Source of the DNA: Clostridium facile
Lineage (GTDB): Bacteria; Bacillota; Clostridia; Oscillospirales; Ruminococcaceae
Direction: 5' to 3'
DNA: 64,000 bases
NCBI RefSeq assembly: GCF_014297275.1
Contig: NZ_JACOQK010000001.1
Span: 682,001 to 746,000, forward strand
Shown here: in pieces, positions 53,328 through 62,037 of the stretch
Position numbering within the stretch: the first letter of the stretch is position 1
Layout: each line of letters opens with the position of its first letter
Translations under genes and position numbers: made by a program
Notes under the pieces: generated by a model
Database searches by the model: none
The model's input: only the letters and a program-made list of their open reading frames with translations
Told to the model about the DNA's origin: nothing

Positions 53328-53912
53328 TTAGGTTGCAATTGTTGGTTCCAGCAAACCAAGGTAACCAGTAACAAGCCCTAAACCAGCGGATAGAAGGATA
53401 ATCCAAATAGGATGAAATTTTTTCCATTGGAGAAAAAGCATTAGCATAAAAATTACCAAGGAGCAGAGAAAAGCAGGGGAGAGGAATACGGTCCAGTAAA
53501 ATCCATCCGGAAAAAATACAGTCTGCCCAATTGATAGGAGGGATGCGGCAATTAATCCAACTACAGCTGGTTTTAATCCAGACAAACAGCCTTTTACCAA
53601 GCTGCTGTTTTGGAATTTTTTTAAGCATCTGGCGATGATTAAAATGATTACAAAAGAGGGTAGGACAACCCCAATTGTGGCAAAACATGCTCCCCAAAAA
53701 CCGCCTGTTTCCGTACCCACATAGGTAGCAATATTTACAGCGAATGGTCCAGGAGTGCTTTCACTTACTGCAATAAAATTAACCAAATCCTGCAATGCCA
53801 TCCAGCCTTTTTGCTGTACCTCTGCCTGAATGAAAGGAAGCATAGCATATCCGCCTCCAAACGTAAATGCACCGATTTTAAAAAATGTAAAAAACAATTC
53901 CCAATATATCAT
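53328..53912 (-). CDS. chrA: Chromate-type transporter subunit, second half
   Basis: 194 aa from ATG 53912, overlapping the upstream stop by 4 bp; GGAGGATAAA lies just before. The ChrA half-domain signature is present: LFFTFFKIGAFTFGGGYAML, PFIQAEVQQKGWM and SESTPGPFAVNIATYVG. Six or so helices. Short-chain ChrA proteins occur as pairs of homologous halves with opposite topology that together make one transporter. True substrate (chromate, sulfate or another anion) not shown. Confidence 0.9.
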   Translation of the reverse strand: MIYWELFFTFFKIGAFTFGGGYAMLPFIQAEVQQKGWMALQDLVNFIAVSESTPGPFAVNIATYVGTETGGFWGACFATIGVVLPSFVIILIIARCLKKFQNSSLVKGCLSGLKPAVVGLIAASLLSIGQTVFFPDGFYWTVFLSPAFLCSLVIFMLMLFLQWKKFHPIWIILLSAGLGLVTGYLGLLEPTIAT

Positions 53913-54466
53913 TTTATCCTCCTTTTGGAGAACAAGCAAAACAGAATCCCTGCTATACCACATCCCAGAATAACAAAGATTACATTGACCTGTGCAAATG
54001 CTACCAGAATAAAAGCAGTTAACATAATCAGATAAGAAAATAAATGCTTTGGCGCTTGGCGGTACATTGAAAATAATGCGTTGGCAATTAAGGCGAGAAC
54101 GCCAGCTCGAATTCCTTGGAAGGCATATTGAAGTGGTTTTATTGTTCCAAATTGCCGCAATAGAAATGAAACGAGGAGAATTACCAAAAAAGAAGGCAGG
54201 ATAACCCCAACAGTGGCAAGAAATGCCCCTATTACTCCGGATGTTTGATATCCCACAAAAGTAGCGGAATTGATGGCAATTGGCCCTGGGGTGGATTCTG
54301 CGATTGCTACAATATCCAGGATATCCGCATCTGTAAGCCATTTTTGTTTTTCAACTACTTCTTTTTGGATTAAGGGAATCATAGCATATCCACCCCCAAA
54401 GGTGAATGCCCCAATTTTTAAAAATGTTGTAAAAAGATGAAGTAATTTTTTTGTGTCCCGTGCCAT
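53909..54466 (-). CDS. chrA: Chromate-type transporter subunit, first half
   Basis: 185 aa. It has the same ChrA half-domain as its neighbour: FLKIGAFTFGGGYAMIPLIQ, AESTPGPIAINSATFVGYQT. GGAGGG lies 6 bp before ATG 54466. It forms a two-gene operon with the next subunit, and a divergent LysR regulator lies 289 bp away. Confidence 0.9.
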   Translation of the reverse strand: MARDTKKLLHLFTTFLKIGAFTFGGGYAMIPLIQKEVVEKQKWLTDADILDIVAIAESTPGPIAINSATFVGYQTSGVIGAFLATVGVILPSFLVILLVSFLLRQFGTIKPLQYAFQGIRAGVLALIANALFSMYRQAPKHLFSYLIMLTAFILVAFAQVNVIFVILGCGIAGILFCLFSKRRIK

Positions 54467-54755
54467 ATGTTCCCTCCATTAGTTATTTAGCATCTGTGGT
54501 GAAAATTAAATTTACGATTGTTACCTCTCCGAATCTCTTTTCCGAAAAGGATAATTTAATTTTACAAAAAATTCTCCCAATAAAGCTTTTATCTTTCAAA
54601 AATACGGTAACACCATATGTTGTTTTGTGATCGCTTTACTGATATGCTAAATCTAAAATTATCTACTATTTTTAGTATAGTGCCAGTATTTTCATAAATC
54701 AATTATTATGTTATTATAGTAATGATAATAATTTTATTATGAATTGGTGATTGTA

Positions 54756-55643
54756 ATGACATTACGGCATTTTCGTATTTTTCAGGCAGTATGCAAAACA
54801 GGAAGTATTACCCGCGGAGCAGAACAGCTTAATATAGCACAACCGGCAGTGAGCCTAGCGATTAAAGAGTTGGAACAGTTTTATCAAGTTCAACTTTTTG
54901 AACGGATGAACCGTAAAATTTATTTGACGGAACCAGGACGGAAACTGTTACAATATACGGATACGGTGCTTTCTCAGGTGGAGGAATCCGTTCAGGTAAT
55001 ACGGGACTCAAAACAGGGGGAAAGATACCGGTTTGGGATAAACGTTACATTAGCTGAGGCTTGCCTTCCTTCTTTATTGCAACAAATAAAAAAAGAAATC
55101 CCACAGTTGGAACTTCAAGTTATGGTAGGAAACTCCTCTCAATTAGAAGAGAGCCTGTGCCAGAATGAAATTGATTTTGCTGTTGTGGATCAAATCCGGA
55201 CCAATACAGGTATGCTTACTATTCCATTGGCCAAAGAACAAATGATTGCTGTCTGCCATCCCGACTATCCTGTTCATGATTGTATTTCCTTGGAACAGCT
55301 AAAACAAGAGAAACTATTGCTGCGGGAAAAAACTAGTGGGGCAAGGAAATGTGTGGACAATGTGTTTCAGGAGCAAGGGATTGAAATTGTACCAGTTATG
55401 GAAAGTACAAGTTTTCAAAGTTTAATTGCCTGTGCGGAATCTGGTTTAGGGATTGCCATTTTGCCCGAAAAACTTGTCGATTCAAAACTTCAAATTCATA
55501 GTTTAAAAAAACTGTATTTGGCAGAAACGCAACTAGAACGCCATTATTTTATGGTGTACCATCCTCATAAATATCGTACTCCCTGTCTGAAATCCACCAT
55601 GAATGTTGTACAAAATTATTTTTCAGAGATGCTAAATCGATAG
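54756..55643 (+). CDS. LysR-family regulator
   Basis: 295 aa from ATG 54756. A frame extension of 4 residues to TTG 54744 lacks a ribosome site, and the family start is MTLRHFRIFQAV. The helix-turn-helix (GSITRGAEQLNIAQPAVSLA) lies near 18-37, and the effector domain starts near 90 (RYRFGINVTLAEACLPSLL). Divergent from the two chrA genes, so probably their regulator. The domain resembles the CysB/CysL-like group by eye, which would suit an oxyanion signal; this is weak. Confidence 0.88.
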   Translation: MTLRHFRIFQAVCKTGSITRGAEQLNIAQPAVSLAIKELEQFYQVQLFERMNRKIYLTEPGRKLLQYTDTVLSQVEESVQVIRDSKQGERYRFGINVTLAEACLPSLLQQIKKEIPQLELQVMVGNSSQLEESLCQNEIDFAVVDQIRTNTGMLTIPLAKEQMIAVCHPDYPVHDCISLEQLKQEKLLLREKTSGARKCVDNVFQEQGIEIVPVMESTSFQSLIACAESGLGIAILPEKLVDSKLQIHSLKKLYLAETQLERHYFMVYHPHKYRTPCLKSTMNVVQNYFSEMLNR

Positions 55644-55878
55644 TATTTTATTGATTTATCCATTTGTTTTATATAACGATATACAACAAAAAACAACGTA
55701 TTTCGTTTTTTATGATAAAGTTAATCGTTTATTTTTACAAAAAAACAATAGTTTATGAAATAAATTATTGCATATAGATGAAACTGTTGGATGCAACAAA
55801 AATAGGGTTGCATATTTGTGGAAAAAGCGTTATACTGTTTTCTTGTGAGAGACAATTGTTTACTGGTGGTGAACGGAT

Positions 55879-56313
55879 ATGGATGCAGATACACAGTTTT
55901 ATCTGGTGGACCCCAAAGTGCTTCCTGAGGTATTCCATAAAGTGATGGAGGCAAAATATTTATTAAAGGGTGGCCAGGCAAAAACCTCCAGCGAGGCATG
56001 TAAACTGGCGGGAATTTCCCGCAGCGTATTTTATAAGTATAAAGACCATGTATTTATGTATCAGGATAATACTGGCAAACAGATATTCACCTTGGGATTA
56101 ACATTAAATGACCAACCTGGGGTATTATCCTCTGTATTAACCAAGTTGTACGAAAACCATGCAAATTTATTAACAGTGAACCAAAATATTCCAAATGAAA
56201 CAGTGGCAAATGTAACTGTTTCTGTTATACTAAATGACGACAATGTAAAAATTAACGATTTGCTCTGCGCAATCTCCAGCCTGCAAGGAGTAATCGATGT
56301 AAAAAAGATTTAG
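55879..56313 (+). CDS. ACT-domain protein, PheB/UPF0735-like
   Basis: 144 aa. An N-terminal helical part with a helix-turn-helix look (TSSEACKLAGISRSVFYKYK, residues ~38-57) is followed by an ACT domain (FTLGLTLNDQPGVLSSVLTK, then NIPNETVANVTVSVIL). Proteins of this type are found beside hom and thrB in Firmicutes and probably sense an amino acid. It lies 12 bp before homoserine dehydrogenase, so likely co-transcribed. Confidence 0.9.
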   Translation: MDADTQFYLVDPKVLPEVFHKVMEAKYLLKGGQAKTSSEACKLAGISRSVFYKYKDHVFMYQDNTGKQIFTLGLTLNDQPGVLSSVLTKLYENHANLLTVNQNIPNETVANVTVSVILNDDNVKINDLLCAISSLQGVIDVKKI

Positions 56314-56325
56314 GGGGCATTTACA

Positions 56326-57567
56326 ATGGCAAAGATAGCAGTAATGGGACACGGCGTAGTTGGGTCTGGTGTAGTGGAAATTACATTGGTTAACGGAGAA
56401 CAGTTAAAAAAACGTTCTGGAGAGACCATTGAAGTAAAACGAATTTTGGATTTAAGGGATTTTCCCGGACTAAGCTATAGCAATCTTTTTACAAAAGACT
56501 TCCAGGACATTGTAAATGATGAGGAAATCTCGGTCGTATGTGAAATGATGGGTGGGGTATCTCCAGCATATGAGTTTACAAAAGCTTGTTTGGAAAAAGG
56601 CAAAAGTGTTGTAACCTCTAATAAAGAATTGGTTGCACAAAAAGGTGCGGAACTGCTCCAAATTGCCAAACAAAACAATGTAAACTATTTCTTTGAGGCC
56701 AGTGTTGGTGGCGGTATTCCAATCATCCGTCCATTGCACCAGTGCTTGGCGGCAAATAAAATAGAAGAAATCACTGGTATTTTAAATGGAACCACAAACT
56801 TTATCCTTTCTAAAATGTTGGATGATAATATGCCTTTTGAAGAGGCGCTGGCATTAGCGCAGCAAAAAGGTTACGCGGAGAAAGACCCAACAGCGGATAT
56901 TGAAGGGGATGACGCCTGCCGTAAAATTTGTATTTTGGCAGCTTTGGCTTATGGCAACCATATCTATCCAAAGGATGTACATAAAGAAGGAATTAGTAAG
57001 CTGACATTGGCAGATGTACGATATGCCCGTAGTTGGGACGGTGAGATTAAACTCATTGGCCGTGCGGCTCCTGTAGAAAATGGAAAAGTTACTATCATGG
57101 TTGGTCCAATGTTGGTTCCACAGGATAATATGCTTTCCAGCGTGGACGGTGTATTTAATGCTGTTACAGTAAAGGGAAACATGGTGGATAAAGTAACCTT
57201 TGTTGGTCGTGGCGCTGGCAAATCCCCAACCGCAAGCGCAGTGGTTGCAGATGTTGTAGATGCGGTAAAATCCCATGGTACAAGTATTTCTCAAACTTGG
57301 ATTGACAATGGAGAATCTATGGTAGCAGATTATCTAGACGATGTTGTCGCCTATTATATGCGTGTAAAAACAGCCGATGTATCTGCGGCGAAAGCATATG
57401 TGGAACAACGTTTGCCAGAAGTAGAATTTTTGGATTATGATGGCAGCGCAGAAGATGAAATTGCGTTTGTAACACAACCTATGGTGGCAAGAGAAAGCCA
57501 TACTTTGGAACAAGATTTAGAACAGAATGGTATCCAGCCTGTTTCCAAACTGCGCATTTTACAATAA
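56326..57567 (+). CDS. hom: Homoserine dehydrogenase
   Basis: 413 aa. Rossmann loop GHGVVGSGVVE (near 7-17), catalytic core TSNKELVAQKG, FEASVGGGIPIIRPL, GILNGTTNFILSKM, GYAEKDPTADIEGDDACRK. A short C-terminal ACT-like segment (residues ~350-413) allows feedback by threonine. It reduces aspartate semialdehyde to homoserine using NAD(P)H. AGGGGGC precedes the ATG. Aspartate semialdehyde dehydrogenase is not in the window. Confidence 0.96.
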   Translation: MAKIAVMGHGVVGSGVVEITLVNGEQLKKRSGETIEVKRILDLRDFPGLSYSNLFTKDFQDIVNDEEISVVCEMMGGVSPAYEFTKACLEKGKSVVTSNKELVAQKGAELLQIAKQNNVNYFFEASVGGGIPIIRPLHQCLAANKIEEITGILNGTTNFILSKMLDDNMPFEEALALAQQKGYAEKDPTADIEGDDACRKICILAALAYGNHIYPKDVHKEGISKLTLADVRYARSWDGEIKLIGRAAPVENGKVTIMVGPMLVPQDNMLSSVDGVFNAVTVKGNMVDKVTFVGRGAGKSPTASAVVADVVDAVKSHGTSISQTWIDNGESMVADYLDDVVAYYMRVKTADVSAAKAYVEQRLPEVEFLDYDGSAEDEIAFVTQPMVARESHTLEQDLEQNGIQPVSKLRILQ

Positions 57568-57709
57568 AAATAATGTCGTAATTCTAAAAATATAGAGGGA
57601 TTTTTGAAATCCAGTTGTTTTGAAAGGTTTCGGACCTATATATTTAGACTTTATCTTTTATCAAAATAAGAAAATTTCCACGTATAGTTGACGTGGTTGA
57701 GGTAATAGC

Positions 57710-58603
57710 ATGATTAAAATAAAAATTCCCGCTACCAGTGCGAACCTAGGTGCTGGATTTGATTCCTTGGGTTTGGCAGTGAACCTCTATAACTATGTTT
57801 ATATGGAAGAAAGCGATACTACATTGATTACTTCTTTGGATCAGACAGAGGTTCCATCTGGAGAAGATAACTTGGTTTTTGTTTCCGCTAAAAAGGTATA
57901 TGACCTCTGCGGGAAACCATTAAAAGGATTGCGTATCCGACAAAAAAACGATATTCCCATGACCCGTGGATTGGGAAGCAGTTCTGCTTGTATTATCGCT
58001 GGTCTAGTTGGGGCCAACCATATGTTGGGCAAACCATTTTCAGTAGATGAATTGGTGGATTTAGCAGCTGAAATTGAGGGCCATCCAGATAACACAACCC
58101 CTGCTTTATTGGGTGGAATTGTGACTTCTGTTTATGATGGCAAAGAAGTAAGATGGGTGAAACAGGAAGTTCATCGTGACTTATTCTTTTATGCGATTAT
58201 TCCGGATTTCGAATTGAAAACCGAGACAGCTAGAGCTGCCTTGCCCCAAAAAATAGATTTTAAGGACGCAGTATTTAATCTTTCCCGTGCGGCGCTTTTT
58301 TCTGCTTCCTTATTGCAAGGAAAATATGAAAATTTACGGGTAGCAGCGGATGACTGTTTGCAACAACCTTACCGAATTCCAATGATTAAATGTGGTAAGG
58401 AAATTTTGGACGCAACTTACAAATTTGGATCTTATGCTTCCTATATCAGTGGAGCGGGTCCTACTATTATGGCAATCACCGCAGAGGATAATCATTTCTT
58501 TGCGATGAATATCCGGGAAACCCTGGATCAATATAAATTGTATGGTTATCGTATCATGCAGCTCTCCATCGACAACTGTGGAACACAGGTGTTCAGCGAT
58601 TGA
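57710..58603 (+). CDS. thrB: Homoserine kinase
   Basis: 297 aa. GHMP-kinase family: PATSANLGAGFDSLGLAV (residues 6-23), ATP loop PMTRGLGSSSACIIAGL (near 85-101), EGHPDNTTPALLGG, and SYISGAGPTIMAI in the C-domain. It phosphorylates homoserine on the way to threonine. A 142-bp gap from hom and only 70 bp to aspartokinase suggest one transcription unit. Threonine synthase is absent from the window. Confidence 0.96.
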   Translation: MIKIKIPATSANLGAGFDSLGLAVNLYNYVYMEESDTTLITSLDQTEVPSGEDNLVFVSAKKVYDLCGKPLKGLRIRQKNDIPMTRGLGSSSACIIAGLVGANHMLGKPFSVDELVDLAAEIEGHPDNTTPALLGGIVTSVYDGKEVRWVKQEVHRDLFFYAIIPDFELKTETARAALPQKIDFKDAVFNLSRAALFSASLLQGKYENLRVAADDCLQQPYRIPMIKCGKEILDATYKFGSYASYISGAGPTIMAITAEDNHFFAMNIRETLDQYKLYGYRIMQLSIDNCGTQVFSD

Positions 58604-58673
58604 TGGGAGAATATTCAATTTAGAAAAAAACGGTAGTTGCCGTTTTGTTTTCAAACAAATGGAGGATAGTAAA

Positions 58674-59879
58674 ATGGGCTTAATTGTTCAAAAATTTGGC
58701 GGTACTTCTGTGAGAGACGCAGAACGTATTTTCAATGTAGCAAGAATTGTTACCGAAACATACGACGCAGGCAATGATGTAGTGGTTGTTGTTTCTGCCC
58801 AAGGGGACACCACCGACGACTTGATTGAAAAAGCAGCTGAAATTAACAGCAACCCTTCAAAAAGGGAAATGGATGTGTTGCTCTCTACTGGAGAACAAAT
58901 TTCAATCTCTTTGTTGGCGATGGCAATTGAAAAGCTGGGTTACCCAGTTGTTTCTTTGACTGGGAGACAAGCAGGATTCTTGACCCAAACAAACTATGGG
59001 AATGCCCGCATTAAAAAAATTGACACACACCGTTTGCATAGAGAACTAGATAAACATAGGATTGTAGTCGTTGCAGGGTTCCAGGGACTGAATAGATTTG
59101 ATGATATTACTACTCTTGGTCGTGGTGGTTCCGATACCAGTGCTGTTGCTTTGGCGGCTGTTTTACATGCAGACTTGTGCCAGATTTATACCGATGTTGA
59201 TGGTGTTTATACAGCGGACCCACGTATTGTAAAAAATGCGAAAAAATTAGACGAAATTTCCTTTGACGAGATGCTGGAGTTAGCTTCTTTAGGAGCGCAA
59301 GTGCTGCATAACCGTTCTGTGGAAATGGCGAAGAAATATGGTGTAAAAATGGAAGTTGTGTCCAGCTTGGAAAGAAAACCTGGCACAAAAGTGAAGGAGG
59401 CAGTTAAAGTGGAAAAATTATTGGTTAGAGGCGTAGCAAAAGATGATGATGTAGCAAGGATTGCTGTAGTTGGTTTGCCAGACGATCCAGGTGTAGCGTT
59501 TAAAGTATTTACCTTGATGGCGAAGAAAAAAATTAATGTAGATATTATTTTACAATCCATCGGCCGCCACAACACAAAGGATATCAGCTTTACTGTACCA
59601 GCAGGACAACTTGATCTGGCGAAAGAAGCATTAGAAGAAAACCTGGAAGAATTAGGTGCGGATCATATTGATGCTGCTGGAAGCTTCTCCAAAGTTTCAA
59701 TTGTTGGCGCTGGCATGCAGTCCAATCCAGGGGTTGCAGCAAAAATGTTTGAAGCTCTGTATGAAGCAAACGTAAATATCCATATGATTTCTACTAGTGA
59801 AATTAAAATCTCTGTTTTGATTGACCGCGCTGATAGCAACAAAGCATTAAATGCTGTGCATGATGCGTTTGAATTTTAA
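58674..59879 (+). CDS. lysC: Aspartokinase
   Basis: 401 aa from ATG 58674; GGAGG lies 8 bp upstream. A longer frame from 58542 adds 44 unlikely residues. Catalytic part: IVQKFGGTSVRDAERI (residues 3-18), LSTGEQISISLLA, GRGGSDTSAVALAAVL, IYTDVDGVYTADPRIV. Tandem ACT domains follow (VARIAVVGLPDDPGVAFKVF; VSIVGAGMQSNPGVAAKMF), as in Bacillus-type aspartokinase II. It catalyses the first step to lysine, threonine and methionine; the class is normally feedback-regulated. An internal start for a beta subunit is possible near residue 245 but not proved. Confidence 0.96.
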   Translation: MGLIVQKFGGTSVRDAERIFNVARIVTETYDAGNDVVVVVSAQGDTTDDLIEKAAEINSNPSKREMDVLLSTGEQISISLLAMAIEKLGYPVVSLTGRQAGFLTQTNYGNARIKKIDTHRLHRELDKHRIVVVAGFQGLNRFDDITTLGRGGSDTSAVALAAVLHADLCQIYTDVDGVYTADPRIVKNAKKLDEISFDEMLELASLGAQVLHNRSVEMAKKYGVKMEVVSSLERKPGTKVKEAVKVEKLLVRGVAKDDDVARIAVVGLPDDPGVAFKVFTLMAKKKINVDIILQSIGRHNTKDISFTVPAGQLDLAKEALEENLEELGADHIDAAGSFSKVSIVGAGMQSNPGVAAKMFEALYEANVNIHMISTSEIKISVLIDRADSNKALNAVHDAFEF

Positions 59880-59892
59880 TTAATTATTTATG

Positions 59893-59922
59893 AGCCGCTG
59901 CTTTTTGCAGCGGCCTTTTTGT
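59893..59922 (+). terminator. Terminator of the aspartate-family operon
   Basis: GCCGCTGC (59893-59900) pairs with GCAGCGGC around TTTTT, followed by CTTTTTGTTTT, 13 bp after the lysC stop. Confidence 0.92.
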
Positions 59923-60008
59923 TTTAGAAAATGATACAAAAGATTATAAGATGATATCAATCCAATCGGTCACAACAAAAAGTAGTGATAAAATACATGA
60001 AAAAATAA

Positions 60009-60052
60009 TTTAACGATATCACACAAAATTCACCTCGTGTGATATCGTTAAA
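60009..60052. terminator. Long perfect inverted repeat, terminator-like
   Basis: TTTAACGATATCACAC (60009-60024) pairs perfectly with GTGTGATATCGTTAAA (60037-60052) around a 12-nt loop; T-rich flanks follow on the minus strand. It could end the minus-strand gene, although 168 bp past its stop, or be a protein-binding site. Confidence 0.55.
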
Positions 60053-60219
60053 AATAAAAGTTTTTTTATTATAGTTACATAATCAATTTTGGGGATAAGC
60101 TTATAGCTGATAAAAAGTATATTTTATATTCTAGAAAGAAAAATCATAGCCCAATAAAAATGATTTCTATAGCCAAATTACTTATCAAAAAATGAACGAA
60201 ATCCCCATTTGTGTGGCTA

Positions 60220-61059
60220 TTATGATATCGTTCCTGTTGCCGCAAACCCATAGTTATGGTAGAGGTAAAAACGATTTCCTTTTTGGAGCAATTTGTCCTC
60301 TGGAGCATCATCTAAAACGAGCTGGATGGTACAGACACAATGATGAGAATCCGTCCAATGGAAATGCTCCATTACAACGCAAAGCATTAAACTGGTAGGG
60401 ACACCATTTTCATCAATAAAACAAACAGGAAAAATTTCACCATTCATAACCTGAAATTTTGGATAAAGCAACCCTTTATTTTTATGGCTTTCCCAGCTGA
60501 TTGTTGCGTTGACAGTGCGTTTTTGCATTGGCAATGGGTCGACTTTTGGCTTTTCCTTTTGTTCCACCAAGTGTTTGATTGTGGCAAACAAAAACAAAGA
60601 CAACCATATAAAAAGAGCGATCCATGTAAACGCAGTCATATTATTTGTTATCAATGGGATAATGCAAAAGATAAGCATGAAAATAACAATTATTGATGTA
60701 ACAATAATTGATTTTTTACTGTCTTTTTTCTCCCTATAATTTCGGGTATAGGGAATACGGTTTAACAAGATGGTTTCTATGAGAACGGTCACGAGAAATA
60801 AAATAAAAAATATCCAATAAATAGCTGAGGATACTTTTACTGCTTTGATAATAGAATAAAAGATTTCCCCATATAAAAATAAAGTGAAAAGGAATACTAT
60901 AGCGATAGAGTTACAATAGTTTTTATATTTCTTTTTACAGTGGGGGCAAGTATCCAAAACGTTAGGGTCAAATAGTTTTGTAAACGGGGAAGTAATTGTA
61001 TACCTCCAAAATGTAGACGGAATCCGTTCTCCGCACCAAGGGCATCTATGACGTAACAT
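60220..61059 (-). CDS. Zinc-ribbon membrane protein, unknown function
   Basis: 279 aa. The N-terminus carries two CxxC pairs about 30 residues apart (CPWCGERIP near 6, CPHCKKKYKN near 38), a zinc-ribbon. Four hydrophobic helices follow between ~48 and ~165 (SIAIVFLFTLFLYGEIFYSI; YWIFFILFLVTVLIETILL; IIVTSIIVIFMLIFCIIPLI; FTWIALFIWLSLFLFATI). The C-terminal ~100 residues are soluble and beta-rich. AGGAGGAAACG precedes ATG 61059. No family recognised. Confidence 0.72.
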   Translation of the reverse strand: MLRHRCPWCGERIPSTFWRYTITSPFTKLFDPNVLDTCPHCKKKYKNYCNSIAIVFLFTLFLYGEIFYSIIKAVKVSSAIYWIFFILFLVTVLIETILLNRIPYTRNYREKKDSKKSIIVTSIIVIFMLIFCIIPLITNNMTAFTWIALFIWLSLFLFATIKHLVEQKEKPKVDPLPMQKRTVNATISWESHKNKGLLYPKFQVMNGEIFPVCFIDENGVPTSLMLCVVMEHFHWTDSHHCVCTIQLVLDDAPEDKLLQKGNRFYLYHNYGFAATGTIS

Positions 61060-61211
61060 CGTTTCCTCCTGATATTCATGAAAGCTTTTGCTATAATTCT
61101 ACCAAAAATAACAAAAAAAGACAAGATGTTTTGCAGATGAAACAATAGTTGCGTTGAAACAGGATACAGGTTATAATTGGAATGTAACAAATAAAGAAAG
61201 CAGGTAATTGT

Positions 61212-61856
61212 ATGGTTTCCCTTTGTATTTTCGATTTAGATGGTACCCTAATCAATACGATTGAGGACTTGGCGGATAGCACTAATTATGTACTGGAACA
61301 ACATGGAATGAAAACATTCCCTACAGAGCAATATTATTATTTTGTGGGAAATGGTATGGTAAAACTAATGGAACGGGTGACAGGTCTTTCTCCCGAAACA
61401 GGGCAGTTCCAACAGCTTTACTCTGAAATGCTGGAGCGATATAGCCAACATAGTATGGACAAGACAAAACCTTATCATGGAATGCCAGAAACATTAACGC
61501 AATTGACTCAGTTGGGGATTGAATGTGCTGTGCTTTCCAATAAAGATGACCAGTTTGTAAAAACCTTGATGGAACGGTGTTTTCCGAAAATCCAATTTGC
61601 GAAATTATTAGGGAAACGAGCGGAGTTTCCAGTAAAACCTGATCCTGCTTCTCTCCGGTTCCTGATGGAATCCTTGAAAAAAACTCCACAAGAATGTATT
61701 TATATAGGAGATTCTGATGTGGATGTTATGACAGCCCATAATGGAGGGTTACAATGTATTGGGGCGGAATGGGGATTTCGAGGCAGGCAGGAACTGATGG
61801 ATGCCGGAGCGGATTTCCTAGCGGAAAATCCAATTGATATTTTACAGTTTGTGTGA
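61212..61856 (+). CDS. HAD phosphatase (phosphoglycolate-phosphatase-like)
   Basis: 214 aa. Motif I CIFDLDGTLINTIED at the N-terminus (D9, D11), motif II AVLSNKD, motif III KPDPASL, motif IV YIGDSDVDVMTAHNGG. The helical cap fits the Gph/PGP subgroup. It hydrolyses small phosphate esters; phosphoglycolate is the usual family substrate but specificity cannot be read by eye. Divergent from the zinc-ribbon gene, single gene. Confidence 0.9.
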   Translation: MVSLCIFDLDGTLINTIEDLADSTNYVLEQHGMKTFPTEQYYYFVGNGMVKLMERVTGLSPETGQFQQLYSEMLERYSQHSMDKTKPYHGMPETLTQLTQLGIECAVLSNKDDQFVKTLMERCFPKIQFAKLLGKRAEFPVKPDPASLRFLMESLKKTPQECIYIGDSDVDVMTAHNGGLQCIGAEWGFRGRQELMDAGADFLAENPIDILQFV

Positions 61857-62037
61857 TATAATAATCCATATAGCTGGATAGAACTACCATGATTTTTGAC
61901 ATCTTTTCGATATTAAATGGAAAAGACGGAATCCATTTTGCTTTTTATAATCGTAACTTTGTAGAACGGATGCCGGGTAACCGTTGGTTTGCGTATCCCA
62001 GCAAAAAATTTCTATATAAAAATAAAGGGGCAGATTT

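Larger units (their letters stand above)
59880..60219. other. Intergenic region between convergent genes
   Basis: Non-coding 340 bp holding two hairpins, listed separately. The stretch 60053-60219 is AT-rich with no gene. Confidence 0.6.

Noticed and set aside
53328..54341. A single 337-codon frame covering both chrA genes
   Set aside because: Only its last part is coding; the first part is an out-of-frame shadow of the upstream chrA gene. Two overlapping half-size genes explain the sequence.
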